A stretch of 36,280 nt of DNA, from positions 1-36,280 of the forward strand of contig JAKAEP010000010.1 in the NCBI GenBank assembly GCA_021818265.1, in the 5' to 3' direction. Position numbers and translations under genes: made by a program. The DNA is from Actinomycetes bacterium. Lineage in GTDB: Bacteria; Actinomycetota; Acidimicrobiia; Acidimicrobiales; RAAP-2. Below the pieces are notes generated by a model that was given only the letters and a program-made list of their open reading frames with translations, searched no databases and was not told the origin of the DNA. Positions 9,303 to 16,980 of the stretch are shown here, piece by piece; position 1 is the first letter of the stretch; every line of letters begins with the position of its first letter.

Positions 9303-10721
9303 CTAGGGGACGACGAGCATGCGCACCGTGTCGGTGACGGCCGCCCCGCCCGAGGACGATCCCGCCATGAGCACGACGGCGTCTCCGCTGCGCGCCAGGC
9401 CGATGCGCTTGAGCTCGCTGATGGCCACCTCGCACAGGGTGTCGATGTCGCTGGCCGCCGAGAGCACTACCTCCTGGACACCCCAGGACGACGCCAGCTG
9501 GCGGGCGGTGGCCCGGCTCGGGGTGATCGCCACGATCGGCATGGGCGGGCGGAAGCGCGAGATGGCCCGCGCGGTCAGCCCCGAGCGGGTGCAGGCGACG
9601 ATCGCCACGGCCTTCTCGTCCATCGCCGCGCGCCAGGCGGCCCCGGTCACCGCGGCGGTCACCCGCGTCGCCTGGGTCGAGGAGGCGGTCAGGCGCTGGA
9701 CGCCGAGCGACGCGCCCCACTCGGCGTAGGGGAAGGAGCGCTCCGCGCGGCGCACGATGCGGTCCATCGTCTGGACGACCCCCACGGGGTCGTCGCCGAT
9801 CGCCGTCTCGGCCGAGAGCATCACCGCGCTCGCCCCGTCCAAGACGGCGTTGGCGACGTCGGTCACCTCGGCGCGCGTCGGCATGCGCGCGTGGGTCATC
9901 GACTCGAGCATCTGGGTCGCCACCACGACGGGCCGGGCGTAGCGGATGCCCGAGCGCACGATCTCCTTCTGGAGGTGCGGGACCTCCTCGATGGGCAGGC
10001 GCACCCCGAGGTCCCCGCGCGCGACCATGATCGAGTCGCTGTGCTCGATGATCTCGTCGAGGTTGTCGATGGCCTCGCCGGTCTCGATCTTGGCCATGAT
10101 CATCACGTCGTCGCGGCTGAGCACCGCGCGCACCGACTCGACGTCGAAGGCCGAGCGCACGAAGCTCACGGCGAGGATCTCGAACTCCTCCTCGCGCAGG
10201 GCCTGGATCCGGGCCCGGTCGCCCTCGGTCGGCAGGCGCTCGTTCATGATCGAGCTCGGCAGGCTGAGGCCGGGCTTGCCCATCACCGCCCCGCCCGAGA
10301 TCACCCGGGTGAGGGCCGGCGTCCCGGCGCGCACGACCTCGAGCGAGACCCCGCCGTCGCCGATGTGGACCTTGTCGCCCGGGCGCAGCTGGCCGACCAC
10401 GTCGGCCCGCTCCACGACGATCCGCTCGACGGTGGAGGCCTCGTCGAGGCCCTCGGCCAGCTCGCACAGGTCGCCCACCTCGAGGGTGACCGCCGAGGTG
10501 CCGAAGGACCCGGCGCGGATCTTGGGACCGGGCAGGTCGACCATGATCGCGACGTCGGGGGCGGCCGCGCGCACCCGGCGCAGCCGCTCGATGCCCGAGG
10601 GGATGTCGCCGTGGGCGAAGGAGAGCCGGAACACGTCCACCCCTGCCGCTACCAGCTCGGCCAGGCGCTCCGCGGACTCCGAGGCCGGACCGATGGTGGC
10701 AACGATCTTGGTGCGCCGCAC
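9303..10721 (-). CDS. pyk: Pyruvate kinase
   Basis: Converts phosphoenolpyruvate and ADP to pyruvate and ATP, the last step of glycolysis. The 472-residue protein begins MRRTKIVATIGPASES, the classic opening. It has the PGPKIRAG loop, the active-site stretch IMAKIETGEAIDNLDEII, IMVARGDLGV, and the signature ATQMLESMTHARMPTRAE followed by DGASAVMLSAETA. Length matches a standard bacterial enzyme with the C-terminal allosteric domain and no extra PEP-utiliser domain. The GTG start at 10721 is preceded by AGGGAG five to six bases upstream. It is separated from btuD by 63 bases. A 7-base inverted repeat in that gap overlaps the ribosome site, so translation could be damped by a leader hairpin (speculative). 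Confidence 0.95.
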   Translation of the reverse strand: MRRTKIVATIGPASESAERLAELVAAGVDVFRLSFAHGDIPSGIERLRRVRAAAPDVAIMVDLPGPKIRAGSFGTSAVTLEVGDLCELAEGLDEASTVERIVVERADVVGQLRPGDKVHIGDGGVSLEVVRAGTPALTRVISGGAVMGKPGLSLPSSIMNERLPTEGDRARIQALREEEFEILAVSFVRSAFDVESVRAVLSRDDVMIMAKIETGEAIDNLDEIIEHSDSIMVARGDLGVRLPIEEVPHLQKEIVRSGIRYARPVVVATQMLESMTHARMPTRAEVTDVANAVLDGASAVMLSAETAIGDDPVGVVQTMDRIVRRAERSFPYAEWGASLGVQRLTASSTQATRVTAAVTGAAWRAAMDEKAVAIVACTRSGLTARAISRFRPPMPIVAITPSRATARQLASSWGVQEVVLSAASDIDTLCEVAISELKRIGLARSGDAVVLMAGSSSGGAAVTDTVRMLVVP

Positions 10722-10784
10722 GTGGCTCCCTTCAGGCTTTCGATGAAGTCTACGGGAGCCCTTCCCGACCTTTCGTGCGGGCGG

Positions 10785-11573
10785 CTACCTCGCGGTAAGG
10801 CCGCGGTGCGCCGGGACGACGACGTCGGCGCCGTCGACGTCCACGACGCGCAGGTCCATCTGGTAGCTGCGCGCGAGCTCGGCGCTGCGCACGACCTCGC
10901 GCGACGGACCCTCGAGCACGACCCGGCCGGCGTCGACGAGCACGAGCCGGTCGGCGAACTGGCCGGCGAGGGTGAGGTCGTGCAGGGTCGCGACCACGCA
11001 CAGGCCGCACTCGGCGACCTCGGTGCGCAGCAGCTCGAGCAGGGCGACCTGGTGGCGCAGGTCGAGGCCCGTCGTCGGCTCGTCGAGCACGATCACGCGG
11101 GTCGACTGGGCGAGGGCGCGCGCGAGCACCGCGCGCTGGCGCTCGCCGCCCGAGAGGGTCGCCACGTCGCGCCCGGCGAGCCGGGCGAGGTCGAGTCGCT
11201 CGAGGACGCCCTCGACCACGCGACGGTCGGCGCCGCTCGGGGCGCGCAGCAGGCCGTGGTAGGCCGTGCGCCCGAGGGCGACGTAGTCCGCGACGCTCAT
11301 CCCCGGGGGCACCACCGGGTGCTGGGGGACGAGCGCCACCCGGGTGGCGCGGCGGCGCTCGCCGAGGCGCGCCACGTCCTCGCCCTCGATCGTGACCGTG
11401 CCGGCGTGCGCCCGGCGCAGCCCGGCGATCGTCTCGACGAGGGTGGTCTTGCCGGCCCCGTTGGGGCCGATCACCGTGCACCAGGTCCCGCGCTCGACGA
11501 CGAGCGAGACGTCCTCGATGAGGGTGGCCGCACCGGCGCGCACGCCGAGCCCGACGACCTCGACGGCGCTCAC
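10785..11573 (-). CDS. btuD: BtuD-type ATPase of corrinoid ABC importer
   Basis: Cytoplasmic ATPase, 262 residues, powering uptake of vitamin B12 or another corrinoid. Walker A is GPNGAGKTTLVE, the Q-loop lies in VALVPQHPVVPPG, the signature is LSGGERQRAVLARALAQ, Walker B is VIVLDEPTTGLD and the H-loop is ATLHDLTLA. All are typical of the FecE/BtuD/HmuV branch. The GTG start at 11573 overlaps the btuC stop as GTGA. The open frame extends far upstream but the extension is a shadow of btuC. It is third in btuF-btuC-btuD. By motif alone it could be a siderophore or haem ATPase; the cobalamin riboswitch in front of the operon decides for B12. Confidence 0.88.
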   Translation of the reverse strand: MSAVEVVGLGVRAGAATLIEDVSLVVERGTWCTVIGPNGAGKTTLVETIAGLRRAHAGTVTIEGEDVARLGERRRATRVALVPQHPVVPPGMSVADYVALGRTAYHGLLRAPSGADRRVVEGVLERLDLARLAGRDVATLSGGERQRAVLARALAQSTRVIVLDEPTTGLDLRHQVALLELLRTEVAECGLCVVATLHDLTLAGQFADRLVLVDAGRVVLEGPSREVVRSAELARSYQMDLRVVDVDGADVVVPAHRGLTAR

Positions 11574-12610
11574 GCGACCACCCGACGGCGCAGCGAGAGC
11601 ACCAGGACGAAGACCGGCGCGCCCACCACGGCGGTCACCACCCCGAGGGGCAGCTCCGAGGGCGCCATCACCGTGCGCGCCACCGTGTCGCACAGGACGA
11701 GGAAGGCCGCCCCCGCCACCACCGACAGCGGCAGGATCCTCCGGTACGAGGTGCCCGCGAGCAGCCGGACGAGGTGGGGCACGATGATCCCGACGAAGCC
11801 GATCAGTCCGGCCACCGAGACGACGGCCGCCGTGCCGAGCGAGGACGCCGCGATGACGATGAGCCGGACCCGCGCGACGGGCAGGCCCAGCGAGCGCGAC
11901 TCGCTCTCGCCCACGCTCATCACGTCGAGCGCGCGCCCGGCCGCGACGCAGACGGCCGCGCAGACGACGACGTAGGGCACCACGAGCACGACCGAGTGCC
12001 ACGAGGCGCTCGCGAGCGACCCGAGCAGCCAGATGTAGACCCGGGCGAGCGAGTCGGTGGAGGCCCGCTGCTGGAGGTAGGTCTGGGCGCTCGTGAGCAG
12101 CGAGGCCACCGCGACCCCGGCGAGGATCAGGGTGGAGGTCCCGCTGTGCAGGCCCCGCCCCCCGACGGCCCAGGTGAGCACGACCGCGACGAGGGCCCCG
12201 ACGAAGGCGAGGGCGGGCGTCCAGCTGGGTGTCGTGAGCCCTCCCCCGACGTCGGCGATGGCGATGGTCGCCCCGAGCCCGGCGCCGGCCGCCACGCCGA
12301 GGAGGTAGGGGTCGGCGAGCGGGTTGCGGAAGACCCCCTGGTACGTGCCCCCGGCGACCGCGAGCATGGCGCCCACGAGCAGCCCCAGCACCATGCGCGG
12401 GGCCCGGATCTGCCAGACGATGGTCGAGGCCAGCGGGCTCAGCGTCGAGTGTCCGAGGCCGATCCCGGCGAGCAGCGCCCCGGCGATGCGGCCGGCCGGG
12501 ATCGGGGTGGGGCCGATCGCCAGGCCGCAGAGCACCGCGGCGAGGAGCGCCACGACGCACCCGGCCGCGACGGCGGCCACGCGGCGCCTCGAGGGCAACC
12601 GGTCGTTCAC
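11570..12610 (-). CDS. btuC: BtuC-type permease of corrinoid ABC importer (FecCD family)
   Basis: Membrane subunit of 346 residues with about ten hydrophobic segments, typical of FecCD/BtuC permeases that dimerise to form the pore. Family landmarks include IRAPRMVLGLLVGAMLAVAG, GVFRNPLADPYLLGVAAGAG and GFVGIIVPHLVRLLAG, the last near the ATPase-contacting loop. It starts with GTG at 12610, overlapping the btuF stop by four bases (GTGA), and its own stop overlaps btuD in the same way, so all three proteins are translationally coupled. The substrate assignment depends on the riboswitch upstream of btuF. Confidence 0.9.
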   Translation of the reverse strand: MNDRLPSRRRVAAVAAGCVVALLAAVLCGLAIGPTPIPAGRIAGALLAGIGLGHSTLSPLASTIVWQIRAPRMVLGLLVGAMLAVAGGTYQGVFRNPLADPYLLGVAAGAGLGATIAIADVGGGLTTPSWTPALAFVGALVAVVLTWAVGGRGLHSGTSTLILAGVAVASLLTSAQTYLQQRASTDSLARVYIWLLGSLASASWHSVVLVVPYVVVCAAVCVAAGRALDVMSVGESESRSLGLPVARVRLIVIAASSLGTAAVVSVAGLIGFVGIIVPHLVRLLAGTSYRRILPLSVVAGAAFLVLCDTVARTVMAPSELPLGVVTAVVGAPVFVLVLSLRRRVVA

Positions 12611-13527
12611 CGCGCCCAGAGCGCGGCGTCGGCCAGGGCCGAGCGCACGCCCGCCGCGAGCTCACCCATCAAGATCCCGATCCGGGGGCCCCAGCGCGAG
12701 GCCACGTCGTCGTCGAGTCCGACGACGTGGTGGAAGCGCACCGCCGCGACCGTGGCGAACCCGGGCCGACGGGCCACGCTCTGCGCACTCTGGTGACAGC
12801 ACCGGGTGTCGGCGAGGAAGATGAGCTTGGGGTCCGCGTGCACCACGTACTCCGCGCTGAGCTGGGGGTAGCCGGCATCGGCCGCGGTGCTCTTCGCGTC
12901 GGCGATGTTCACGACACCCAGGCTCTTCAGCATCGCGCCGACGAACGTCGAGCTCGTGAGCGAGTAGTAGGTCGGGTCGAGCTCGTAGTAGACGGTGAGG
13001 GCCTTACCGGCGTGGGTGGGCACCGAGGCGACGGCGGCCGCCACCTGGGCCCTGACCCGCGCGACGAGCTGGTGAGCCGCGCCCAGGTGGCCCGTCAGGC
13101 GGCCGAGGGCGATCATCTGGTCGTAGGCGCCGGCGAGCGTGCTCGGGGCCGCCTGGGTCACGACTTTGATCCCGAAACCGGCGAGCTTCTGGGCGATCCC
13201 GTTGGCGTTATAGGAGATGACGACGAGGTCGGGCTTGGTGCTCGGGTGGGACTTCGTGGGATGGCACACGCCGATCAGCGCCTCGACGCTGGGCTGGAGG
13301 GCGTTGATCCGCTTCGTCGGCAGCCCGTGGGTCGGGTAGTTCGAGTCGGTGTCGACCGCCTGGACCTGGGGCCCGGCGCCGATGGCGAAGAGCGTCTCGG
13401 TCGCCGTCGGCGAGAGCGAGACGACGCACGACGGCCGCGCCGTCGCGGCCGAGGACGCTGACGACATGGTGGCCGCCGGGGCGACGAGGGCGAGGGCCGC
13501 CGCGAGGGCGATGAGGGCACGGCGCAT
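12607..13527 (-). CDS. btuF: BtuF-like substrate-binding protein of corrinoid importer
   Basis: A 306-residue secreted binding protein that should deliver cobalamin to BtuCD. It starts with a Sec signal peptide (MRRALIALAAALALVAPAAT, likely cleaved after an Ala-rich stretch near residue 30). A class III binding-protein fold follows: VVSLSPTATETLFAIGAG, then KPDLVVISYN and a long linking helix. No clear lipobox is visible; the cysteine in RPSCVVSLSP does not fit the consensus, so anchoring is uncertain. I chose ATG at 13527 because AAAGGAG lies seven bases upstream; a longer frame from 13572 lies within the leader RNA. It is first in the operon and directly behind a cobalamin riboswitch. Two adjacent cysteines (TRCCHQ) near residue 225 are unusual. 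Confidence 0.87.
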   Translation of the reverse strand: MRRALIALAAALALVAPAATMSSASSAATARPSCVVSLSPTATETLFAIGAGPQVQAVDTDSNYPTHGLPTKRINALQPSVEALIGVCHPTKSHPSTKPDLVVISYNANGIAQKLAGFGIKVVTQAAPSTLAGAYDQMIALGRLTGHLGAAHQLVARVRAQVAAAVASVPTHAGKALTVYYELDPTYYSLTSSTFVGAMLKSLGVVNIADAKSTAADAGYPQLSAEYVVHADPKLIFLADTRCCHQSAQSVARRPGFATVAAVRFHHVVGLDDDVASRWGPRIGILMGELAAGVRSALADAALWAR

Positions 13528-13575
13528 CGGATGTCTCCTTTCCGTCGAAGTGGTGTGGCGACGGATGGGCATCCG
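13528..13575 (-). promoter_or_regulatory. Candidate translational expression platform of the riboswitch
   Basis: On the minus strand CGGATG (13570-13575) can pair locally with CATCCG (13562-13567). It can instead pair with a second CATCCG (13528-13533) lying between the ribosome site AAAGGAG and the btuF start. The two pairings exclude each other, which suits a switch that masks the start site. GGAGAC of the ribosome site (13533-13538) is also complementary to GTCTCC inside the aptamer hairpin at 13641-13646. Pairings are seen in the sequence; the switching is inferred. Confidence 0.4.
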
Positions 13576-13600
13576 AACAACCGCTCCTACCTCGAGAGCT

Positions 13601-13707
13601 GACTGTCACAATCACCTCGCGGCAGGCGACCTGGCTCGTGGGAGACCCACTCACAGTTGCGGGACAGCGTTGGAATCGCACCAACTTCGCTGCCTCGAGG
13701 CAGTCCG
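13601..13707 (-). ncRNA. Cobalamin riboswitch upstream of btuFCD
   Basis: Read on the minus strand, the leader contains the cobalamin aptamer core GTCCCGCAACTGTGA (around 13651-13666) and the B12-box segment GAGCCAGGTCGCCTGCC (13621-13637). Between them is a GTGGG-TCT-CCCAC hairpin. Before the core, GTTGG and CCAAC form a hairpin with loop TGCGATT, nested inside CAGC/GCTG. GACTG (13703-13707) can pair with CAGTC (13601-13605) to close the domain. The order and spacing match the known family. Adenosyl- or other cobalamin should switch off the importer. Exact ends are estimates. Confidence 0.9.
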
Positions 13708-13736
13708 ACCCTACCTCACGGCCGCCCACCCGTCGA
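13708..13736 (-). promoter_or_regulatory. Candidate promoter of the btu leader
   Basis: On the minus strand, TCGACG (13731-13736) and TAGGGT (13708-13713) are separated by 17 bases and resemble sigma-70-type -35 and -10 boxes. The predicted transcript start falls at the outer stem of the riboswitch. The match is moderate, and the -35 area overlaps the 13720-13776 inverted repeat. Confidence 0.4.
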
Positions 13737-13776
13737 GTGGCCGCGACGGCGAGCCGGATCCGGTCGGTGGGCGGCC
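13720..13776 (-). terminator. Inverted repeat after the APC permease gene, candidate terminator
   Basis: GGCCGCCCACC (13720-13730) and GGTGGGCGGCC (13766-13776) are perfect 11-base complements around a 35-base loop region that contains CCGGATCCGG. The structure starts two bases after the permease stop codon and lies before the btu leader. There is no U-tract, so it may be a GC hairpin terminator of the actinobacterial type or simply an insulating structure. Confidence 0.45.
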
Positions 13777-13777
13777 G

Positions 13778-15382
13778 CTACCCCTCGAGGCTGAGGTCGT
13801 GCTCGATCGCGGCCAGCTCCTCGGCCGTGCCCTGGATCTTGGGCCCGGTGAACCACTTGCGCGCCGAGAGCCCGTACCAGGTGCCGGCGAAGCCGATCAC
13901 GACGAGCACGGCGACCGGGGTGTAGTTGAACGACGAGGCCGTGACCGGCGAGTACGTCGGCAGGCAGAAGAGCACGCAGATCGCGATCACCCACACGATG
14001 GCAATCCAGCCGAACACCGGTCCCCACTTCCCGAGCCGCCAGGGCCCGGGCGTGAAGGCCGAGGGGTTGACCCGGCGTAGGAAGACGGGGATGAGGTAGG
14101 CGACGTACAGCCCGATCACCGCGATCGAGGTGACCGCGCCGTAGGCGGCGCTGTTCCACCACGCCGGAAGCGTCAGGATGAAGGCGCCGACGGCGCCGAA
14201 CCAGGCCGAGTGCACCGGCACGTGGCGGCGCTTGCTGACGTGGTGCCAGAAGGCGCTCCCGGGCACCGCGCCGTCGCGGCTGAAGGCGTAGATCATGCGG
14301 GAGTTCGCGGTGATCGAGGCGATGCCGCAGAAGTACTGCGCGCCGATCACGATGAGCACCAGCACCTCGCCGAGCGTGCGACCGGCCTGGTACTCGAAGA
14401 TGTTGGCCCAGGGCACCCCGCTCGAGAAGGCGCCGTAGCTCGAGTACGTGGTGCCGGCGATCGTGACCGAGAAGCCGTGGACGAAGTGCGGGATGCCGAC
14501 GCTCACCCCGACCAGCAGGACGAAGCCGGCGATCCACGAGACCCAGATCGAGGTGACGATTCCCTTGGGGCCGGCGATCGCGGCGTTGTGGGTCTCCTCG
14601 GTCACGTGGGCCGAGGCGTCGTAGCCGGTGAAGGTGTACTGGGCGACGAGCAGGCCGAGCAGCAAGACGTAGACCGGCGTCGTGAAGCCCGAGAGCCCGC
14701 TGAAGGCGTGGTAGCCGCTCGATCCGAAGAGGAAGCCCGCGCTCTGGTGGCTGTGGGAGTGCGGTGCGACGTACAGCACGACGACGATGACGGCCACCCC
14801 GAGGAGGTGCCACCACACCGACACCCGGTTGAAGAGGGACACCACGTTCACCCCGAAGGTGTTGATCAGCCCCTGGGAGAGCAGCAGCACGGCGGTGATG
14901 ACGACGACGTGGTGGTTGTCGGTCCAGTCGGCGTTGCCCCCGACGAGGGTGATGAAGGCCCCCACCGAGTAGCCGCAGCCGAAGGTGATCCCGGCCGACA
15001 CCGCCACCTGGCCGAGGAGGTTGAACCACCCGGTGAACCACGACCAGATCGGACCGCTCGTGCCCGGGGCGAGCTTCGCCGCCCAGTAGTAGAGGCCGCC
15101 GGCGGTGGGGAACGACGAGCAGATCTCGGCCATCGAGAGCCCGGCGAAGAGCACGAGCCCGCCGACGAGAACCCAGCCCCAGATCATGACCGGTGGGCCC
15201 CCGTGCTGGAGGCCGTAGCTGTAGAGGGTCAGGCACCCCGACAGGATCGAGATGATCGTGAAGGAGATGGCGAAGTTCGAGAAGCGGCTCAGCCCCCGTG
15301 TGAGCTCCTGGGCGTAGCCCATCTGGTGCAGCCGCTCGGTGTCGCTGAGCATCTCGAGCGGTCGGTCAAGTCCCTCGGGCAT
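13778..15382 (-). CDS. APC-family amino acid/amine permease
   Basis: A 534-residue integral membrane permease with about twelve hydrophobic segments, of the amino acid-polyamine-organocation superfamily (GABA/ethanolamine/choline permease branch). The N-terminal MGYAQELTRGLSRFSNFAIS followed by FTIISILSGC, and the GLSMAEICSSFPTAGGLYYW stretch in TM2-TM3, are typical of this branch. The start ATG at 15382 has a GGAGGGGGG run just upstream. It is divergent from the glutamine-synthetase-like, aldehyde dehydrogenase and SDR operon across 230 bases with a shared inverted repeat. Import of the amine that those enzymes process is the likely role. The substrate (GABA, putrescine, ethanolamine or an amino acid) cannot be fixed from the sequence. 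Confidence 0.85.
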   Translation of the reverse strand: MPEGLDRPLEMLSDTERLHQMGYAQELTRGLSRFSNFAISFTIISILSGCLTLYSYGLQHGGPPVMIWGWVLVGGLVLFAGLSMAEICSSFPTAGGLYYWAAKLAPGTSGPIWSWFTGWFNLLGQVAVSAGITFGCGYSVGAFITLVGGNADWTDNHHVVVITAVLLLSQGLINTFGVNVVSLFNRVSVWWHLLGVAVIVVVLYVAPHSHSHQSAGFLFGSSGYHAFSGLSGFTTPVYVLLLGLLVAQYTFTGYDASAHVTEETHNAAIAGPKGIVTSIWVSWIAGFVLLVGVSVGIPHFVHGFSVTIAGTTYSSYGAFSSGVPWANIFEYQAGRTLGEVLVLIVIGAQYFCGIASITANSRMIYAFSRDGAVPGSAFWHHVSKRRHVPVHSAWFGAVGAFILTLPAWWNSAAYGAVTSIAVIGLYVAYLIPVFLRRVNPSAFTPGPWRLGKWGPVFGWIAIVWVIAICVLFCLPTYSPVTASSFNYTPVAVLVVIGFAGTWYGLSARKWFTGPKIQGTAEELAAIEHDLSLEG

Positions 15383-15421
15383 GAGGCCCCCCTCCGCGCG
15401 GACGGTGCCGCGGTGGCGTGA

Positions 15422-15454
15422 GCCTATTCAGGAGGTATAGAAACTTCAATAGGC
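15422..15454. promoter_or_regulatory. Inverted repeat in the permease/ligase divergent promoter region
   Basis: GCCTATT (15422-15428) and AATAGGC (15448-15454) are perfect 7-base complements around 19 bases, in the most AT-rich part of the 230-base gap. On the minus strand TTGAAG and TAGGCT, 17 bases apart, within or overlapping the repeat could be the permease -35 and -10 boxes. A regulator bound here would block that promoter. No regulator gene is adjacent. The rest of the gap shows nothing I can name. Confidence 0.45.
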
Positions 15455-15612
15455 AACGAGAAAAAGAGGGCGAGGCCGAGCGCGTGGACCACTCCGACCC
15501 CCTGGCTGGCGCCGGCGGGCCCTCGCCGAGCCCGGCGCCGGCCCGACCAGGGCGGTCGGGGCCGACCGGCGCCAGGGCTACCATTCTCCGGTCCGCCAGT
15601 CGAGGGAGTTAG

Positions 15613-16980
15613 ATGGCCACCATCCGGCGAGGGCGACCGAGCCCGGACGAGCTGATGGCGATGATCGACGACGGCGCGGTCGACACCGTCGTGCTCGCCC
15701 TCACCGACATGCAGGGCCGGCTCCAGGGCAAGCGGCTCGACGCGCGCTTCTTCGCCGAGGAGGTGGCCGAGGCGGGCAGCGAGGGGTGCAGCTACCTCCT
15801 CGCCTCCGACGTGGACATGCGCACGGTGGACGGCTTCGCCCTCACGTCCTGGGAGCGGGGCTACGGCGACTTCGCGATGCGCCCGGACCTCGCCACGACC
15901 CGGATGGTCCCGTGGTTCGAGCGCACGGCGATCGTCTTCTCCGACGTCACGACGGTGGAGGGCGAGCCCCTCTCGGTGAGCCCCCGCCAGGTCCTCCAGG
16001 CCCAGTGCGACCGGCTGGCCGCGCGCGGGTGGCACGGACTCGCCGGCACCGAGCTCGAGTTCATGGTCTTCCGCGACACCTACGAGGACGCCTGGCGCGC
16101 GGGCTACCGCGACCTCACCCCGGCCAACCTCTACAACGTCGACTACTCGCTCCAGGGCACCGGGCGGATCGAGGGGCTGCTCGGGCGGATCCGGCGCGAC
16201 ATGCGCGACGCCGGCATGGAGGTCGAGTCGGTGAAGGGCGAGTGCAACCTCGGCCAGCACGAGATCGCCTTCAAGTACGCGCCGCTGCTCGACAAGTGCG
16301 ACGAGCACAGCCTCTACAAGCTCGGCGCCAAGGAGATCGCCGCCCTCGAGGGCTTCAGCCTCACCTTCATGGCCAAGTTCAACGAGCGCGAGGGCAACTC
16401 CTGCCACATCCACCTCTCGCTGCGCGACGACGAGGGCCGCCCGGTCTTCCCCGGCTCGGGCGAGCACGGGTTCTCCGAGGTCTTCAGCGGGTTCCTCGCG
16501 GGCATGCTGGCCCACGCCCGCGAGCTGAGCTTCTTCCTCGCGCCCAACGTGAACAGCTACAAGCGCTTCGCCGAGGGCTCCTTCGCCCCGACCGCCCTCC
16601 TGTGGGGCTTCGACAACCGCACCTGCTCGTTCCGGGTGGTCGGCCACGGCCCCTCGCTGCGGGTGGAGTGCCGCATCCCCGGCGGGGACGTCAACCCCTA
16701 CCTCGCGGTCGCCGCGCTCGTCGCGGCGGGTCTCGCGGGGGTGGAGGCCGGACTCAGCCTGCCCGCCCCGTTCGCCGGCAACGCCTATCTCGCCGACGCG
16801 GCGCGGGTGCCCACCTCGCTGCACGAGGCGGTCGACCTGCTCGAGTCGAGCGCCGTCGCGCGCGCCGCCTTCGGCGACGAGGTCGTCGAGCACTACGTGA
16901 ACGCCGGTCGCGTCGAGGTCGCCGCCTTCGACGCCGCCGTCACCGACTGGGAGCGCTACCGGGGGTTCGAGAGGCTGTGA
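15613..16980 (+). CDS. Glutamine-synthetase-family ligase (gamma-glutamyl-amine synthetase-like)
   Basis: A 455-residue member of the glutamine synthetase superfamily. The N-terminal domain (TVVLALTDMQGRLQGKRLDA) and catalytic domain are complete, with GTELEFMVF from residue 145, VKGECNLGQHEIAF, NSCHIHLSLRD, NSYKRFAEGSFAPTALLWGF and CRIPGGDVNPYLAVAALVAAG. The adenylylation loop of classical GlnA is not evident. The setting, with an APC permease, an aldehyde dehydrogenase and an SDR, matches pathways where such ligases join glutamate to an amine such as putrescine or ethanolamine (PuuA, GlnA3 and GlnA4 types). It is therefore unlikely to be the housekeeping glutamine synthetase. ATG at 15613 follows GAGGGAG. 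Its stop overlaps the next gene as GTGA. The exact amine is not readable. Confidence 0.85.
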   Translation: MATIRRGRPSPDELMAMIDDGAVDTVVLALTDMQGRLQGKRLDARFFAEEVAEAGSEGCSYLLASDVDMRTVDGFALTSWERGYGDFAMRPDLATTRMVPWFERTAIVFSDVTTVEGEPLSVSPRQVLQAQCDRLAARGWHGLAGTELEFMVFRDTYEDAWRAGYRDLTPANLYNVDYSLQGTGRIEGLLGRIRRDMRDAGMEVESVKGECNLGQHEIAFKYAPLLDKCDEHSLYKLGAKEIAALEGFSLTFMAKFNEREGNSCHIHLSLRDDEGRPVFPGSGEHGFSEVFSGFLAGMLAHARELSFFLAPNVNSYKRFAEGSFAPTALLWGFDNRTCSFRVVGHGPSLRVECRIPGGDVNPYLAVAALVAAGLAGVEAGLSLPAPFAGNAYLADAARVPTSLHEAVDLLESSAVARAAFGDEVVEHYVNAGRVEVAAFDAAVTDWERYRGFERL

